A program made the translations under genes and the position numbers. Shown in pieces: positions 1 through 12,409 of a DNA stretch of 64,000 nucleotides; within the stretch, counting starts at the first letter, position 1; each line of letters opens with the position of its first letter. This stretch comes from Epiperipatus broadwayi. Lineage: Eukaryota; Onychophora; Udeonychophora; Euonychophora; Peripatidae. The stretch is taken from positions 9,197,916 through 9,261,915 of the forward strand of contig JAQFVV010006220.1 in assembly GCA_028023455.1 (NCBI GenBank), given 5' to 3'. The notes below the pieces were generated by a model, which saw nothing but the letters and a program-made list of their open reading frames with translations, was not told where the DNA came from and made no database searches.

Positions 1-149
1 AATTTTTTTAAATAAAAGGAATAGACAAGATTGCAGTAACTATTATTGAACATTATTATTATCTAGCAAAGATATTTTTAAAAATATTGTTGAACATGTT
101 CTTCTAATCATAAATTAATGGTTTCCAGACACTTAATGTGGTTTTAGAG

Positions 150-1620
150 AATCAAGCTCTCTATATAGCTATAACTTGTATTAATTTAGTCAAATTATTT
201 GGCTAAATTAACTGAAAAGATCTATGGTACTATTTGAAAGTAGATGGTTGTCCACCAAAAGTAATTTATATTATACAGCATTCACATGAAAATATTCCAG
301 TGCATATTGTTAGCTGAAAATTAAATAGAAAATATTTAAACCATTCACTCCAAATATTATATTTCAGCAACACCTTCTATGAAAAATATCAAGCCTGAAT
401 TGCTGCAATATCATAATATTTGGGGTGGGTGATTTAAATAGCATTTACATGATAGTATGGGATGAAGTGTTATTATGCAACTGGAAAACTTGAAACATTT
501 GAAATGAAAACTGGTGTTAAAAAAGGATATGTACTTAGTCTTATATTGTTTTTAATTTTTATGACAGTGGTCTTAGGAATCATTTAGAGATGCCTTAATA
601 AACCTGATATCAAGATATAATTCAGATTAGAGATGCCTTAATAAACCTGATATCAAGATGTAATTCAGATTTGATATGTAATTTTTAATTTGAATCAATT
701 AAAAGCAAAAACAAGAACTTCATCTTTTTAAATTCTGAATTCACAGTATGTTAATAATTGTGCTATACCTACTAGTTCAAAAAATAATGTAGAATGCTTT
801 CAATATATTGAATGTAACTTAAGATTTTTTTATAAAAATTAATGTTTAAAAACATTCTTTATCAATAGGAACTGAAGAAAAATATCTAACTAAGCTAATT
901 CAAAATATCTTGGTCTTTTTATATACAAAGTGGATTTAGATATTGAAATGTTGCACAGATTCCAATATGCTTTTGCCAATTTTAACAAGTTAAAAAGATG
1001 AAATTCACCAGCCTGGTAAATTAACTACTGTAACTAAATTAGCTATATATACAAAAATGAGACTTGCATACTCTACCAATGCAATATAAAGGCATTGAAA
1101 AAAATTTCAATTAAGGATGCTCTGAAAAATTTCAAAAATACAATGGCAAAATCATAAGACCAATTACTATATTATTTAAATAACTTAATGTGATATTATA
1201 ATTATTGTAAAATCCCATCTTTATTGAATTGGACATGAGGAATGAATAAATAATATAAGATTTCTTAAAAGAATGGTTTAAGATAAATTACGCATGCCAT
1301 TTTCATGATAAGCAGACCTTGTTTATATTATAAAAATTATCTTAAAAATATTTTTTAAAAATGCAATGTTGAATGTTTTTGTTGGAAAAATATGGCAGAG
1401 GGTATAATAGTTTTGAGAGCTACAATAATAATAAAAAAATCAAATGGCTTGTTAGTCAAGAGTTCATAAAAAGTTCGAGCATTGGAAGTGATAGAATTGG
1501 TATATATAAAGTTTGCTGTAGACATTAAAAGACAACTTCACAAAATATTAAAAACCAAATAATGGATCAATGCATTCTATATATGAATGCATCAATCAGC
1601 ACAAAACTTATTTCTAGTAA
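150..1620 (+). mobile_element. Decayed non-LTR retrotransposon (LINE) reverse transcriptase
   Basis: Translated pieces on the plus strand follow the order of a LINE reverse transcriptase, broken by stops and frame changes. VDGCPPKVIYIIQ (about 233-285) is the segment before the catalytic core. TGVKKGYVLSLILFLIF (about 512-565) is the conserved motif before the active site. FKYLGLFIYK (about 900-930) begins the thumb, and a basic tail lies near 1,460-1,520. The catalytic F-A-D-D motif is not readable. The protein would copy element RNA at a nicked target. No endonuclease domain, poly(A) tail or target duplication is evident, so this is a 5'-truncated relic. The clade is uncertain; RTE- or Jockey-like elements share these motifs. 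Confidence 0.72.
586..671 (+). repeat. Tandem duplication, period 43 bp, inside the LINE
   Basis: The 43-bp unit starting agagatgccttaataaacc occurs twice head to tail (586-628 and 629-671) with one or two differences. The period is not a multiple of three, so it breaks the reading frame just after the conserved TGVKKGYVLS motif. It is one of several short tandem duplications inside element sequence here. Confidence 0.92.
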
Positions 1621-2765
1621 ATTATTTTTATCATATTCTTTTTTTCTCTCTCAAAATTGTAATGACCATACTTATTTGCAAATGGCTGCTAATAATAAAT
1701 AAACACACATTAAATCCATTATTAACAGTCCATATCAACATCCAACAGAAATCCACATAGCAGTCTTCTGGAGATTACAATCAAAGCTATGTCATTAATT
1801 ATGATCCATAACAGTCCACCTAATACCTGATCATATTCCAATTCAAGTAACAATTTACTAATCATCATCAATTTTTTTCCATTTTTATACCTATGTAAAT
1901 ATCTATCTTACTTATGCACTAAATTATATTCATTATTAAATAAACTGTTTGACTTACAACTTCAGTCACCTATCATCATCAGTTCTCATTCACTGCTTAA
2001 CCCTTACAAGTATTCATGATATAATGGTCAGAATATTTATTTAACATACAATCTAGGATCTGAGTTCAGGAAACCTTGCTCACATTTCCCAAATGGTTAA
2101 CATTTTTTAATGCAGATAGCTAAACAATTGGTTATTTAATAGAGTTTAATAAATAAGTATCAAACTTATTCTTAGCAAAAATATATAAATCTCAAGTCAA
2201 TCTGAGTTAATCAAATGAGTGTTAAGCCGAGTGTAAAAATGAAATATACAATTCTAATATGTTACAATCTTAACTCCTGTTGTGAGAGATGTCACAATCC
2301 CATGAACACTGAAGCCATAGAAATTTTATCTTAACTATAGAACTTTGGATTTTACTCAGTAATCATTACGATAGTTTTCTAATATATTTATTTTTCAAGA
2401 GAAAGTTATATGATATCCAGACACCAAAATGGTTAACATAGTCCAAAAGTTCCAATCAATTTATAAGACTGAGAATTCTTTTATTACTTTCTTCATTTAG
2501 AATCAATCCAGGAATCTTTTGTTTTATAAAACTACTTTTCAACTGCGCAAAATACTTGAACATTTTTTTCAAAAATATCATGGTAATAAAAAAAAAAAAA
2601 GGAAATATGAAATGATTAAAATCCCAACAGAACTTTAGATATTTGTCAAAATTTATTTCATACTTATTATGCTTTGAAACATGTGCTTTTAATTTATACA
2701 TATGTGTTAAAACTAATAGTAATTTCAATTACAGTATTATACAGCCAAGAAAAAAAAAATTCTAG
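1621..2765. other. AT-rich spacer without recognisable genes
   Basis: I see no coding region, RNA gene or clear repeat. Short ORFs on both strands have the codon content expected of AT-rich random sequence and run through homopolymers such as the A12 tract near 2,590. Confidence 0.5.
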
Positions 2766-4322
2766 CTTGAAACTAAATGAAATACTTTATCTTTTATACA
2801 ATCAGGTGAAAAAGCAAGTTATTGATTTATTTCTACAATTTGAAATCTTAAAAAAAAAGTTTCATTTTCTAAAGCCCTTTAAATATTTTTTTTATAACTT
2901 TTAATACATTTATGATAATTCAAGTTACTTCTCTACTTATGCATATATTAATTAATATATATACAATGAAATATATTATATAAAAAGCCTCAATTTGTTA
3001 TTAATATATTTATTACTAAATGCTTGAAACTAAATGAAATACTTTATTTTTTAATAATCAGGCGAAAAAGCAAGTTATTGATTTATTTCTACAATTTGAA
3101 ATCTTAAAAAAAATGTTTCATTTTCTAAAACCCTTTAACATGACCCACCAATCTCCACTGTATATCATAACACTGATACACCTGAACACATATATGTCCA
3201 AAAAATAAATAATTCACCAATATATGTATTTCATGCTAAACCAGAAATCATCAGTTGTCCAGATTACCATCTCTACACATATATGCTATAAGTGATCAGA
3301 TATATATTAAAATAGCCAATCTTCATACTTCAATGGACAGGCTCCAATCTACTCCACACTCCAACTCTTCAACCATCCATCCAATTGAAAATCTGAAGAT
3401 GGAATACTCAAAGGCCACCCTGAGGCCAAGATTCTTGTCACACCTATGTTTACTTAAAGGTCAATCTGACCCCTCATATACAGGACATAATCCATTTAAT
3501 ACATATACAAGGGATGGGCAGAAATCTCTACTATGTAATATATAGGGTATATGAGCACATTTTCACATGACCCACCACTCTCCACTCTATCTCATAACAC
3601 TGATACCCCTGAACAAATATATGTCGAAAAGATAAATAATTACCAATATATATATTTCATGCTATTCCATATATAGACACAGATATATAATAAGCCTGTG
3701 TTTCAGTTATTACATAGTAGAGATGTCTGCCCACCCCTTGTATATGTATTAAATGGATAATGTCCTGTACCTGAGGGGTCAGATTTACCTTAGGTCAACA
3801 TGGGTGTGGCAAGAATCTCAGCCTCAGGGTGACCTTTGAGCGTTCCATCTTCAGAATTTTCAATTGGATGGATGGTTGAAGAGTTGGAGTGTGGAGTAGA
3901 TTGAAGCCTGTCCATTGAAGTATGAAGATTGGCTATCTTAATATATATCTAAGCACTTATAGCATATATATGTAGAGATGGTAATCTGGACTAACTGGTG
4001 ATTGCTGGTTTGCATGAAATACAAATAATGGTGATTATTTATCTTTTCGACATATATGTGTTCAGGTGTATCAGTGTTATGAGATAGAGTGGAGAATGGT
4101 GGGTCGTGTGAAAGTCTGTGCTCATATACCCTATATATTACATATATAGACACAGGTATATAATAAGCCTGTGTTTCAGTTAAGACCCTTTACATTTTAT
4201 AACTTTTAATACATTTATTATAATTCAAGTTACTTCCCTACTTATGCACATATTAATTAATATATATACAATGAAATATATAAAAAGCCTCAATTTGTTA
4301 TTAATACATTTATTACTAAATG
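2766..4322 (+). repeat. 257-bp tandem duplication split by an insertion
   Basis: A unit beginning cttgaaactaaatgaaatac and ending tattactaaatg occurs at 2766-3022. It starts again at 3023, runs to about 3137, and resumes at 4185-4322. The second copy is therefore cut by the 1.05-kb palindromic insertion described separately. The two copies differ at only a few positions, so the duplication predates the insertion. No coding content is recognised in the unit. The intact first copy gives the empty-site sequence for the insertion. Confidence 0.88.
3138..4184. mobile_element. Composite palindromic (fold-back/MITE-like) insertion with 8-bp target duplication
   Basis: The octamer accctta-type site ACCCTTTA stands at 3130-3137 and again at 4185-4192, flanking the insertion. 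An 8-bp duplication is the size hAT-type transposases make. The left arm (about 3140-3540) returns inverted at about 3715-4120 with roughly 90% likeness. Its first 100 bp also recur in direct orientation at about 3565-3665. A 38-bp block containing agcctgtgtttcagtt occurs twice in direct orientation (about 3668-3706 and 4145-4181). There is no convincing protein; the plus-strand ORF at 3255-3545 lies in one arm. Related sequence occurs at 33,826-34,175. It is probably non-autonomous, moved by a transposase encoded elsewhere. Confidence 0.75.
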
Positions 4323-5159
4323 ATTATGCTGAAAACTGGTTTTAAATTGACCTTCTGTCATTTGTCAACTTCTTTTAATTTGATCAGGTGATTGGATAAA
4401 ATAATTAACAGCTAATCCACATGGTGATATCAAGTGTGTTTTCTCTAGCAACGTAGCAGTTACAACCATTCTGATAAGATCCAATATATCAGTGCTATAA
4501 ATATATTATTAAAAAACTACAAATAGGGGGACCAAAACTTATATCCACACACCTACAAAATTGTTTTGGCAATTGAAAAAGTTGGGTATCTCTTAAAGTC
4601 AAAGCAGATAAAGATGATAGATGCAATCTCTACACAAATGTTCTAAAAATTGCAACTTATTGAAAAAGACATTTCCTTTTGAAAATTGTCTGCTAAATTA
4701 TGCTACTCTACTTTTCAAGATTGCTCAATCAGAAAAATAAACTTTAAACCAAGAATTCCCAAACTTTTCTTGGCCACAGACCCCTTTACCAAAAACTTTT
4801 AAAACCGTGGCCTTCCTAGTCATTTACTTTGCTTACTCAAATTAATAAATTTGTCCAGTACTTGATATTAAATATTTCACTAGATATCAAACTTTTCATT
4901 TTAATCACTTGTAATTAATGATTGAAAAAGATAAAATCTTGTGCAACAGTTAGCAAAAAAACAGAAGAGAGATTTTTTTAATTTTTGACATTTATGAAAT
5001 AAATATATAAATTCAAAATAAATACAAATATTGAAATCATTTTATTAAACATAAAAATAAAATGAAAAAACATATTCAGACAGAATTAAACATCAACAAA
5101 ATTACAATAACGAAAGATTTTAATCAGAATCATGAAAATAAGAATACAAAATAAATTAG

Positions 5160-6950
5160 CTTGGAAAACTGAATTTAAAGAGATAGGTGCAGCTGGTGAT
5201 CTGTCAACAATTTATCTGTGTCCAGTTTTAAATTAATGAATTGCTTTCACAAATCTCCAGATTGTGATATGCCATCGATGTCTATACTGAAGCAGGTTTA
5301 AAACTACACTGAAGTCTCTCTTTCTCTACCATGATACTTTTGTACAATACATAGAGCCGAGTACAGAAGTGGAATATTTTGTTGCAGCCAAAACTTTTGA
5401 TAACCCTGTTTCAATTGTACCTTGAGATCCTCATTCATGCTGATGGTTATCAGCGCATCCTGGAAAAATTATATTTGGTTCCACACAAGTAGTGTATGAG
5501 TTTATTATCCAGTCTGGTATTTACAATGATAGAATATCTTCAAACCTAGTTTTGAAATATAAGTTAAGAGCCTCCAAGTGGTTGACATACAGCAAGATGT
5601 TTTCTTCTTGGATTGTGCCTATCTTAAATAAGTTGGGGAACTGGGAAAGCTCAGATCGTGCAATATTTTGCTTAAAAGACATTAATCTGGCCACAAAAGT
5701 CAATATGACTGATTTTGCTTTGATGAGATTCAAATTGTTTCCTTGCAGTTGTAAATTAACATTTTTAAATTTTCCAAATAAGTCAGTTAAATAAGCAATA
5801 TCTGTTTTACTCTTAGGTAAATTTTTTTTCAAACTGGAGTGCTTGTCTTCCAAAAACTCTAAAATAGATTGAAAAAATGCAAAAAATCTTGCCAAATATA
5901 AATCTTTTGAAAACCAGTGGATTTTGGTATGGAGAACCAATCGATAGAAATCTTCATTGTTTTCCTCACATAATTGAGCAAACAGTCTAGTGATCAAAGT
6001 ATTACTTCCAATTTTTTTCACAGCTGTTATAACAAACTGAAGCAATTGATGCAATTTGTCATTATGGTTCTTGACTACTAAATGTTGCCTATGGATTACG
6101 CAGTGAACTGCAAACACTTCAGGTATGTGTTGTTTCAGGTAACTTAGGAAACCACAATAATGATCAACCATAGCTGGTGCTCCATTTGTTGTAACAGATA
6201 CTATATTTGCCAATGGAATCACTTTTTCCCTGAAAAATAGCTCTATTAAATTAAATATTGATTCACCTCTGGTGTCAATTTCTAAAGTTCTAGCAAAAGG
6301 CAGTTCTTCATCCACTTCCTGATCTTGAGTAAAGTGAACATATGCCAGCAACAAAGCTTCATTACTGGGTAATGTTGATTCATCCAATTGGAGGGGGGAA
6401 TGTTTTTTTTTTTTTTTGCAAATGATTACACAAACAGTTTTTCACGTTGTGACACATTTTGTCAAAATGTCTTTGAATGGTGTTATTGCTCAAAGGAACC
6501 CTTTTATAACATCATATGCAGGTTTGTGGAGTACAGTGTTCAATACTTCCACAACAGCCAATATAATCACTTTCTCCTCTATGGTGTGTGGGTCACCAGA
6601 CTTCACAATGAGTAGGGATATGTTGTATGATACCCTTTGCTTCAATGATGAAAAAAACATATTATCTATCATAGTTCTCTTCAGAATTTTATCTTCAATT
6701 CATTGAAAGTATGACAAATCTTTTTCTTTTTTATCAGAGTGAATTCTATTCAAGTGATCTGTTAGTTTTTCCCATAATAGATACATTGGTAAATGTTTGT
6801 TTGATAATGATGGGACAAATTGTTGCTTCAAATAGTCCAAGCTGTATTGTCTGAATTTCTTTTTTTGGTTCAGTCATATTATTATCATAAGAAATAAAAA
6901 CTTTTATTAACAAACAATTTTGACAGCCCCTGTGATAAAAGGAAAACACT
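5160..6950 (-). pseudogene. hAT transposase (ZBED/SCAND3-like), broken
   Basis: Read on the minus strand, conserved blocks appear in family order. A BED-finger region at about 6870-6711 contains KKFRQYSLDYLKQQF and HLPMYLL. A segment with SYNISLLIVKSGDPHTI follows (6640-6580). VPLSNNTIQRHFDKM lies near 6500-6450, before a frameshift in a homopolymer near 6405-6420. A 288-codon open frame (6387-5521) then covers the RNase H-like core and C-terminal helices, including KSDIAYL-type text and ending FKTRFEDILSL. Further dimerisation-domain homology continues with stops to about 5160. The BED finger has lost its first two cysteines (MYLLWEK) and about ten residues. The protein would have cut and joined the element ends in the nucleus. 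This copy cannot encode it. Confidence 0.85.
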
Positions 6951-7184
6951 AAAATATGTACTTATTTGAAACAGAAGATTTTTGTTCAAACTCGAATAAA
7001 TAAACTGTGTCCTCTAATTTATTTTTTGTAATACTGCTCCTCAATAAATAATTATATTCAAAGTTCAAATCACAAATAAGTACATGTCACATCAAACAAA
7101 CCAATTTATAGTGTTTTATGAAAGCATGACTGTACAAGATTGATAGATTCTGCTAATATCGAATATCATCTCATTCCACTGTGA

Positions 7185-7224
7185 GCAAGTGCGAACATGA
7201 ATGGTTTTTCATGCCCGCACTTGC
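7185..7224. repeat. Subterminal hairpin in the hAT element
   Basis: The 17-bp arms gcaagtgcgaacatgaa (7185-7201) and ttcatgcccgcacttgc (7208-7224) are inverted copies with one mismatch and a 6-base loop. It lies about 300 bp inside the transposase-promoter end of the hAT element. hAT transposases commonly bind subterminal repeats, so a binding site is possible but unproven. Confidence 0.6.
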
Positions 7225-7531
7225 TTTGATATGTTTGATAAGATAATGCACAGACATGTTTGTGTTACATGTATTTTCATGCACTCTTATGTGTGACTCT
7301 TTTAATGACACATTTTACCTTTTCATTCGCAAGTTTGGTATCTAAGGTATTTTTATAAAAAAAAGTATTATTTTGAATTATTTACTTCTTAAATAGTTAC
7401 CTATTGGAATCATAGCTATTTTAAAGTAATAAACAAATTGCAGTAATAAGGGTTTATTTTTGATGTTGTCAACCCCCAAGAAAGTGCAAATCGACTTCAG
7501 GGGTTGATATCGACCATTTTGGGAACTCTTG

Positions 7532-8748
7532 CTCTATATGATCATTTTTGAAATATTTGATAATCAAATATCACAGAGATTGAGATCAGATAAATGAGAT
7601 GGTTACATTAAGAAAAATGCATGATTAATCATTTTACTGTTTGTAAACTTGTTGAAATAATTCATGTACTGACAATATGAATAAAATCTTCATCATAAAA
7701 AAAACAATTAAGATAAATTCATTCTGAATTGTAGAGTAACAAAGTATCTTTCATTATTTTGAGAAAGTTACTAATTTGGGTTGGTGAATAGTTCTAAAAA
7801 AAATTCTTACCAAATTGTCATTTCTGAATCTATAAAAAAATCCTTAGACACAAAAATTTTCAATATCATTCAATATTAATTTCAATTTGATTAAGGGATA
7901 GGAGAAAAAATACCAATATTTTTTTATTTTTTATCAGGAAAAAAAAATTAAATGGGGAAAATAAATAACTTGTTACATATTAATATCAGCCAATTCATCA
8001 TAGTAGTTCTGTTTAAAAGGTAATAAGTCCTTAATTATTAATTACTATTATCAAATGCTGATTGTGAAAACTGCAAACTTTTACAACTAAGTTTTACTAT
8101 CTGTTCATCATTTAAGCAGAAGGAACTTCTAGGATAAATAATAAACCTATTCAATAATTTTTTAACAATAACAATTTAAAATTCTTAACATTATACGTTT
8201 TTTAATGTAAGTTATATTCTTATCCAAATCTCTCCTCTTATCAAAGTATATAATAACATACATTTCATTTGCAAACTATAAAAAATTGGAAATAAATAAA
8301 TCAAAGTAGACAATTATGTGTCAAAATTCAATATCTTAAAATTATTTTAATAAAATCAAAATAACCAGAAACTATCCTAAAGGTATAGGCATCAAATGCA
8401 TTTTTATAGTGTCCTTGATTTGCTTATCATTTATCCAAATTGGTTATGGATATATATTACTAGATTTTATAAGAAATATAAGTCACGAAGTATTTAGTTT
8501 ATTATCATTTTCATTCCAAATTAATCATAATCATCATAACTGCTATTATTGTTACAATCTTTTACAATGAATTTGCGATATTAATAAATCAACTATCTTC
8601 TATTATTATTAAAATTAATAATCCGCATGGTTTAGAATAGCTGCAGAAAGATCGACTTGAAAGCTAGAATTCTTGGATTAAAATTCAACTTATCATTTAT
8701 CAGCTTAGTATCATACAACATTCTATTGTTAAATTATGCTTAATAATC
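7532..8748. other. AT-rich spacer between hAT element and LTR-type element
   Basis: There is no recognisable gene, RNA or repeat. Poly(A/T) runs and short random ORFs are the only content seen. Confidence 0.5.
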
Positions 8749-10207
8749 TGTAATGTTTTCCATGTCTTGCTAGGCCTCTATACACAATAAACTGCATGAG
8801 TTGATCAAGTTATGCAAAAAGAAGAAAGTTTCATTCCTATTTCTAAAAACATAACTATATTTCCTGATCAACTCTACCTAGTAATTGTTACGATTTACGC
8901 TATTGATGAAATCAGCTTTTATTTCTTTTATAAGGGCGCCAGGATTCATATAAGAATCCGCTGAAATCTGTCACCATCATGTCTCGCAAATTAAAAAGAA
9001 AAATGTTTTAAAAGAATCGGTATTATATTATACCATACCTAGAATTATTTTTTTGACATTATTATTCCTGGAGCTTATTCGAAACATATTGTCAAAGGTA
9101 AATTATATTTTCAAATCTTACGAAACTAATATTAATAAATTTAATAACAATCATTAATAACTATTATTAATAACGTACAAGAAAGAGTTGGTATTAGAAA
9201 TATTTTTTTATTCTAAAAAATTAAAATATAAAAAAAAAACACATTATGATTTAATTAATTGGAAAGGTTACACACACGCTAATCCAGACATGAATCAACT
9301 AATTAAAAAAACCAATTTCACAATTACAGTTCACTTCCAAATTTCTTCTAAAAAGTTCCTTAAAATGAATGTCTCTTGCATAAGAAAATTAATGTCTCTA
9401 TCGGGATTATTTTAAGCATATTTTTAAGAATTGTTTGCAAACGCTTAATTTTGTCACAATCAGGAATAAGTAATCTTAACTTACCGTAAGTTGGTGTAGG
9501 TTTATGGGATCCCGAGCTCATAAGAATTTCCATTGGTCTCTCCTGCTGGAATCTTCCATTATTGTTCCATTCTACAGCTGGAGAAAAGGCACGGTTGTAG
9601 TGACCCTTTCATTGCAAAAAGCGGTCTTCATAAGTCCCATTTCCATGCTTGCATGACAGCTTGGTACAGCAAGTGGCGAACCTGTGCAGAAGTATACTAC
9701 TGCCATAGGTTATGCTCGCAGAAACCTCTAACTCTCAGACACCTAACTAGAAGGTAAAGAGAAGACCTAGATCGGTTTTTGAAACTTCTGTGAATCCTTT
9801 TGTCCTTTTATCAGCATATAAGATAATAATCTTGTACACTCTCACTTAAATTTAAGTTACAAAGTCTTTATTTTTTAAGCATATAATTCTGCCATCTTTA
9901 ATTAGCTAAAATATTTTTCTTTTAGGTTATCTTTTTACTTTTGGAATTCTTTTAATTTATCTGGATTAGCAATCTGCATATCATTTATTCTTTCCAATTT
10001 TAACTTTTATTTTTAATTACATAAAAAAAATATGAACGACAATTTTAAGTTTCATTGTATGTTTTAAAAAAATAAATTATACTAATCAGAAAAAAAATCT
10101 AAAAATGTTTTTCTTTTAAAAGATCGCTAAATTTACTTTTTTTTTTCTTAGCTTTTAAATATCTTAATGAATGCCAATATATTTGTACCATATAAATAAA
10201 TGGTACA
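8749..10207. repeat. Left direct repeat (putative 5' LTR)
   Basis: The repeat begins TGTAATGTTTTCC and ends ATGGTACA. An AATAAA occurs near its left end (in acacaataaactgc). GC-richer blocks are shared with the right copy around gggatcccgagctcat (9507-9522). Relative to the right copy it lacks about 35 bp after gacctagatcg (near 9770). ORFs at 9188-9415 and 9533-9757 are not preserved in the other copy and are not considered genes. Confidence 0.7.
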
Positions 10208-10917
10208 TACCATCAGGGCCAGAAGATGAGAATAAAATAGGAGTTTACACTAATTTTATTCTTAAGTTTTTAAATTCATATTCGTGGTTTTTTTTTTTGT
10301 ATTAGCATGCTGATATATCTCGTAAACTCATTCAACAAGTGATGTGTGGCTTTAATGCCCACTTTTGGGTCTATCATGGTGGGAATGAGAAATATTTCCA
10401 CATTCACCTGTGTCCTTTTTGCTTAAGCGTAATATTAACAATAAGAAGCCCAAGTTATAAGCACAAACGAGCATTGCCCATTGTTTTGAGTCTTATAGGC
10501 TCGTGGCAACTTGGTCCGCCCTCCCCTTTATCGGGATCCCTACTAGAAATAGACTAGTGAGCATATAAAGACGGTCTTATGTTATATACTGCATACGAGG
10601 ACTCAGGGCTATGCTTTTTCCCCTCTTCAGTAACCATCTAGCCAGACAAATACTTGTGACTTACATCTACATCAGCCATGACCGTGTTTTTTTAAGTCAT
10701 ATTAAAAAATATATATATTTTTCTTTCTGTAAGTCATATTAAACAAATATTTTTATATTTGTATAATCAGGATTTAATTAGTTAGTTAGTTTTTTTTTTA
10801 AACTACTATTTATTTTCCAGCTATGGGTTTTTAGTTCATCATTGTAATGTTCTTTATACTATTATAATATATCTCAGGTTGCAGTTGTTGTATCGAAGCC
10901 TCACATTGGGAAGCCAT
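10208..10917. other. Internal segment of the LTR-type element, non-coding
   Basis: The 710 bp between the two direct repeats has a GC-richer centre (about 10,340-10,680). I translated all frames by eye and found only a 72-codon ORF (10,339-10,557) without recognisable motifs. The sequence after the left repeat (taccatcagggccag) does not start with the usual TGG of a primer-binding site. The last bases before the right repeat include a short purine run (gggaag), which is weak as a polypurine tract. Confidence 0.5.
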
Positions 10918-12409
10918 TGTAATGTTTTCCAAGTCTTGCTAGGCCTCTATATGCAATAAACTGCGTGAGTTGATCAAGTTATGCAAAAAGAAGAAAGTTT
11001 CATTCCTATTTCTAAAAACATAACTATATTTCCTGATCAACTCTACCTAGTAATGGTCACGATTTACACTATCGATGGAATCAGCTTTTATTTCTTTTAT
11101 GAGGGCGCCAGGATTCATATAAGAATCTGCTGAAATCTGTTGCCATTATGTCTCACAAATTAAAAAGAAAAATGTTTTTAAAAGAATCGGTATTATATTA
11201 TACCGTAACTATAATTATTTTTTTGACATTATTATTCCTAGAGCTTATTCAAAACATATTGGCAAAGGTAAATTATATTTTCAAATCTTACTTAACTAAT
11301 ATTAATAAATTTAATAATAATCATTAATAACTGTTATTAATAATGTACAAGGAAAAGTTGGTATTAAAAGAAATAAATATTTTTTTATTCTAACAAATTA
11401 AAATATAAAAAAAAAAACACATTATGATTTAATTAATTGGAAAGATTACATGGAAGCTAATCCAGACATGAATCAATTAATAAAAAAAAAAACAACAGTT
11501 TCACAATTACAGTTCACTTCCAAATTTCTTCTAGAAAGTTCCTTAAAATAAATGTCTCTTGCATAAGAAAATTAATGTCTCTATTGGGATTATTTTAAGC
11601 ATATTTTTAAGAATTGTTTGCAAACGCTTAATTTTGTCACAATCAGAAATAAGTAATCTTAACTTACCGGTAAGTTGGTGTAGGTTTATGGGATCCCGAG
11701 CTCATAAAAATTTCCACTGGTCTCTCCTGCCGGCGTCTTCCATTATTGTTCCGTTCTATAGCTGGAGAAAAGGCATGGTTGTAGTGACCCTTTCATTGCA
11801 AAAAGCAGTCTTCACAAGTCCCATTTCCATGCTTGCATGACAGCTTGGTACAGCAAGTGGTGAACCTATGCAGAAGTATATTACTGCCACAAGTTATGCT
11901 CGTGGAAACATCCAACTCTCAGACATGTAACTAGAAGGTAAAGAGAAGACCTAGATCGAAGTTGTCCTCTTCTTTTTATACCTCGATCCAGTTTTTGAAA
12001 CTTCTGTGCATCCTTTTGTCCTTTTATCAGCATATAAGATAATAATCTTGTACACTCTCTCTTAAATTTAAGTTACAAAGTCTTTATTTTTTTAGCATAA
12101 TTCTGCCATCTTTAATTAGCTAAAATATTTTTCTTTTAGCTTATCTTTTTACTTTTGGAATTCTTTTCATTTATCTGGATTAGTAATCTGCATGTCATTT
12201 ATTCTTTCCAATTTTAACTTTTATTTTTAATTACATAAAAAAAATATGACTTTCATTGTATGTTTTAAAAAAATAAATTATATACTAATCAGAAAAAAAT
12301 CTAAAAATGTTTTTCTTTTAAAAGATCGCTAAATTTACCTTTTTTTTTCTTAGCTTTTAAATATCTTACCAAATGCCAATATATTTGTACCATATAAATA
12401 AACGGTACA
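10918..12409. repeat. Right direct repeat (putative 3' LTR)
   Basis: This second copy starts TGTAATG and ends CGGTACA, immediately before AATC. It retains a 35-bp stretch near 11,960-11,995 missing from the left copy and lacks a short block present there near 10,035. Most differences from the left copy look like transitions. The ORF at 11,559-11,840 falls in this repeat and is disrupted in the other copy. Confidence 0.7.

Larger units (their letters stand above)
4750..7531 (-). mobile_element. hAT-superfamily DNA transposon, defective
   Basis: The left end reads CAAGAATTCCCAAAC (from 4750) and the right end is its near inverse, TTTGGGAACTCTTG (to 7531), giving terminal inverted repeats of about 14 bp. 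The flanking octamers ctttaaac (4742-4749) and ctctatat (7532-7539) agree at five of eight positions, which suits an aged 8-bp hAT target duplication. Inside lies a minus-strand transposase relic of the ZBED/SCAND3 kind. The length of about 2.8 kb is normal for an autonomous hAT element. Decay of the gene, zinc finger and flanking duplication shows that it is old and immobile. Confidence 0.85.
8749..12409. mobile_element. Probable non-autonomous LTR retroelement
   Basis: Two direct repeats of 1,459 and 1,492 bp, about 94% alike by eye, flank a 710-bp middle. Each repeat starts TGTAATG and ends GGTACA, the TG...CA form of long terminal repeats. The tetranucleotide AATC precedes the left repeat (8745-8748) and follows the right one (12410-12413), matching the 4-6-bp duplication of a retroviral-type integrase. 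No gag or pol can be read in the middle, so a partner element would have to supply the proteins. I see no clear primer-binding site or polypurine tract, which leaves a chance tandem duplication as the alternative. Confidence 0.62.

Noticed and set aside
3255-3545. 96-codon ORF in the palindromic insertion
   Set aside because: It sits in one arm of an inverted repeat, and the other arm's matching frame is interrupted.
5492-5794. Plus-strand 100-codon ORF
   Set aside because: It lies antisense to the hAT transposase core, whose minus-strand frame has clear family motifs.
6388-6706. Overlapping plus-strand ORFs
   Set aside because: Both are antisense shadows of the N-terminal hAT transposase blocks.
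9533-9757. ORF in the left direct repeat
   Set aside because: It is not preserved in the right copy at the same frame and has no recognised motif.
11559-11840. ORF in the right direct repeat
   Set aside because: The equivalent frame is broken in the left copy, so it is not under selection.
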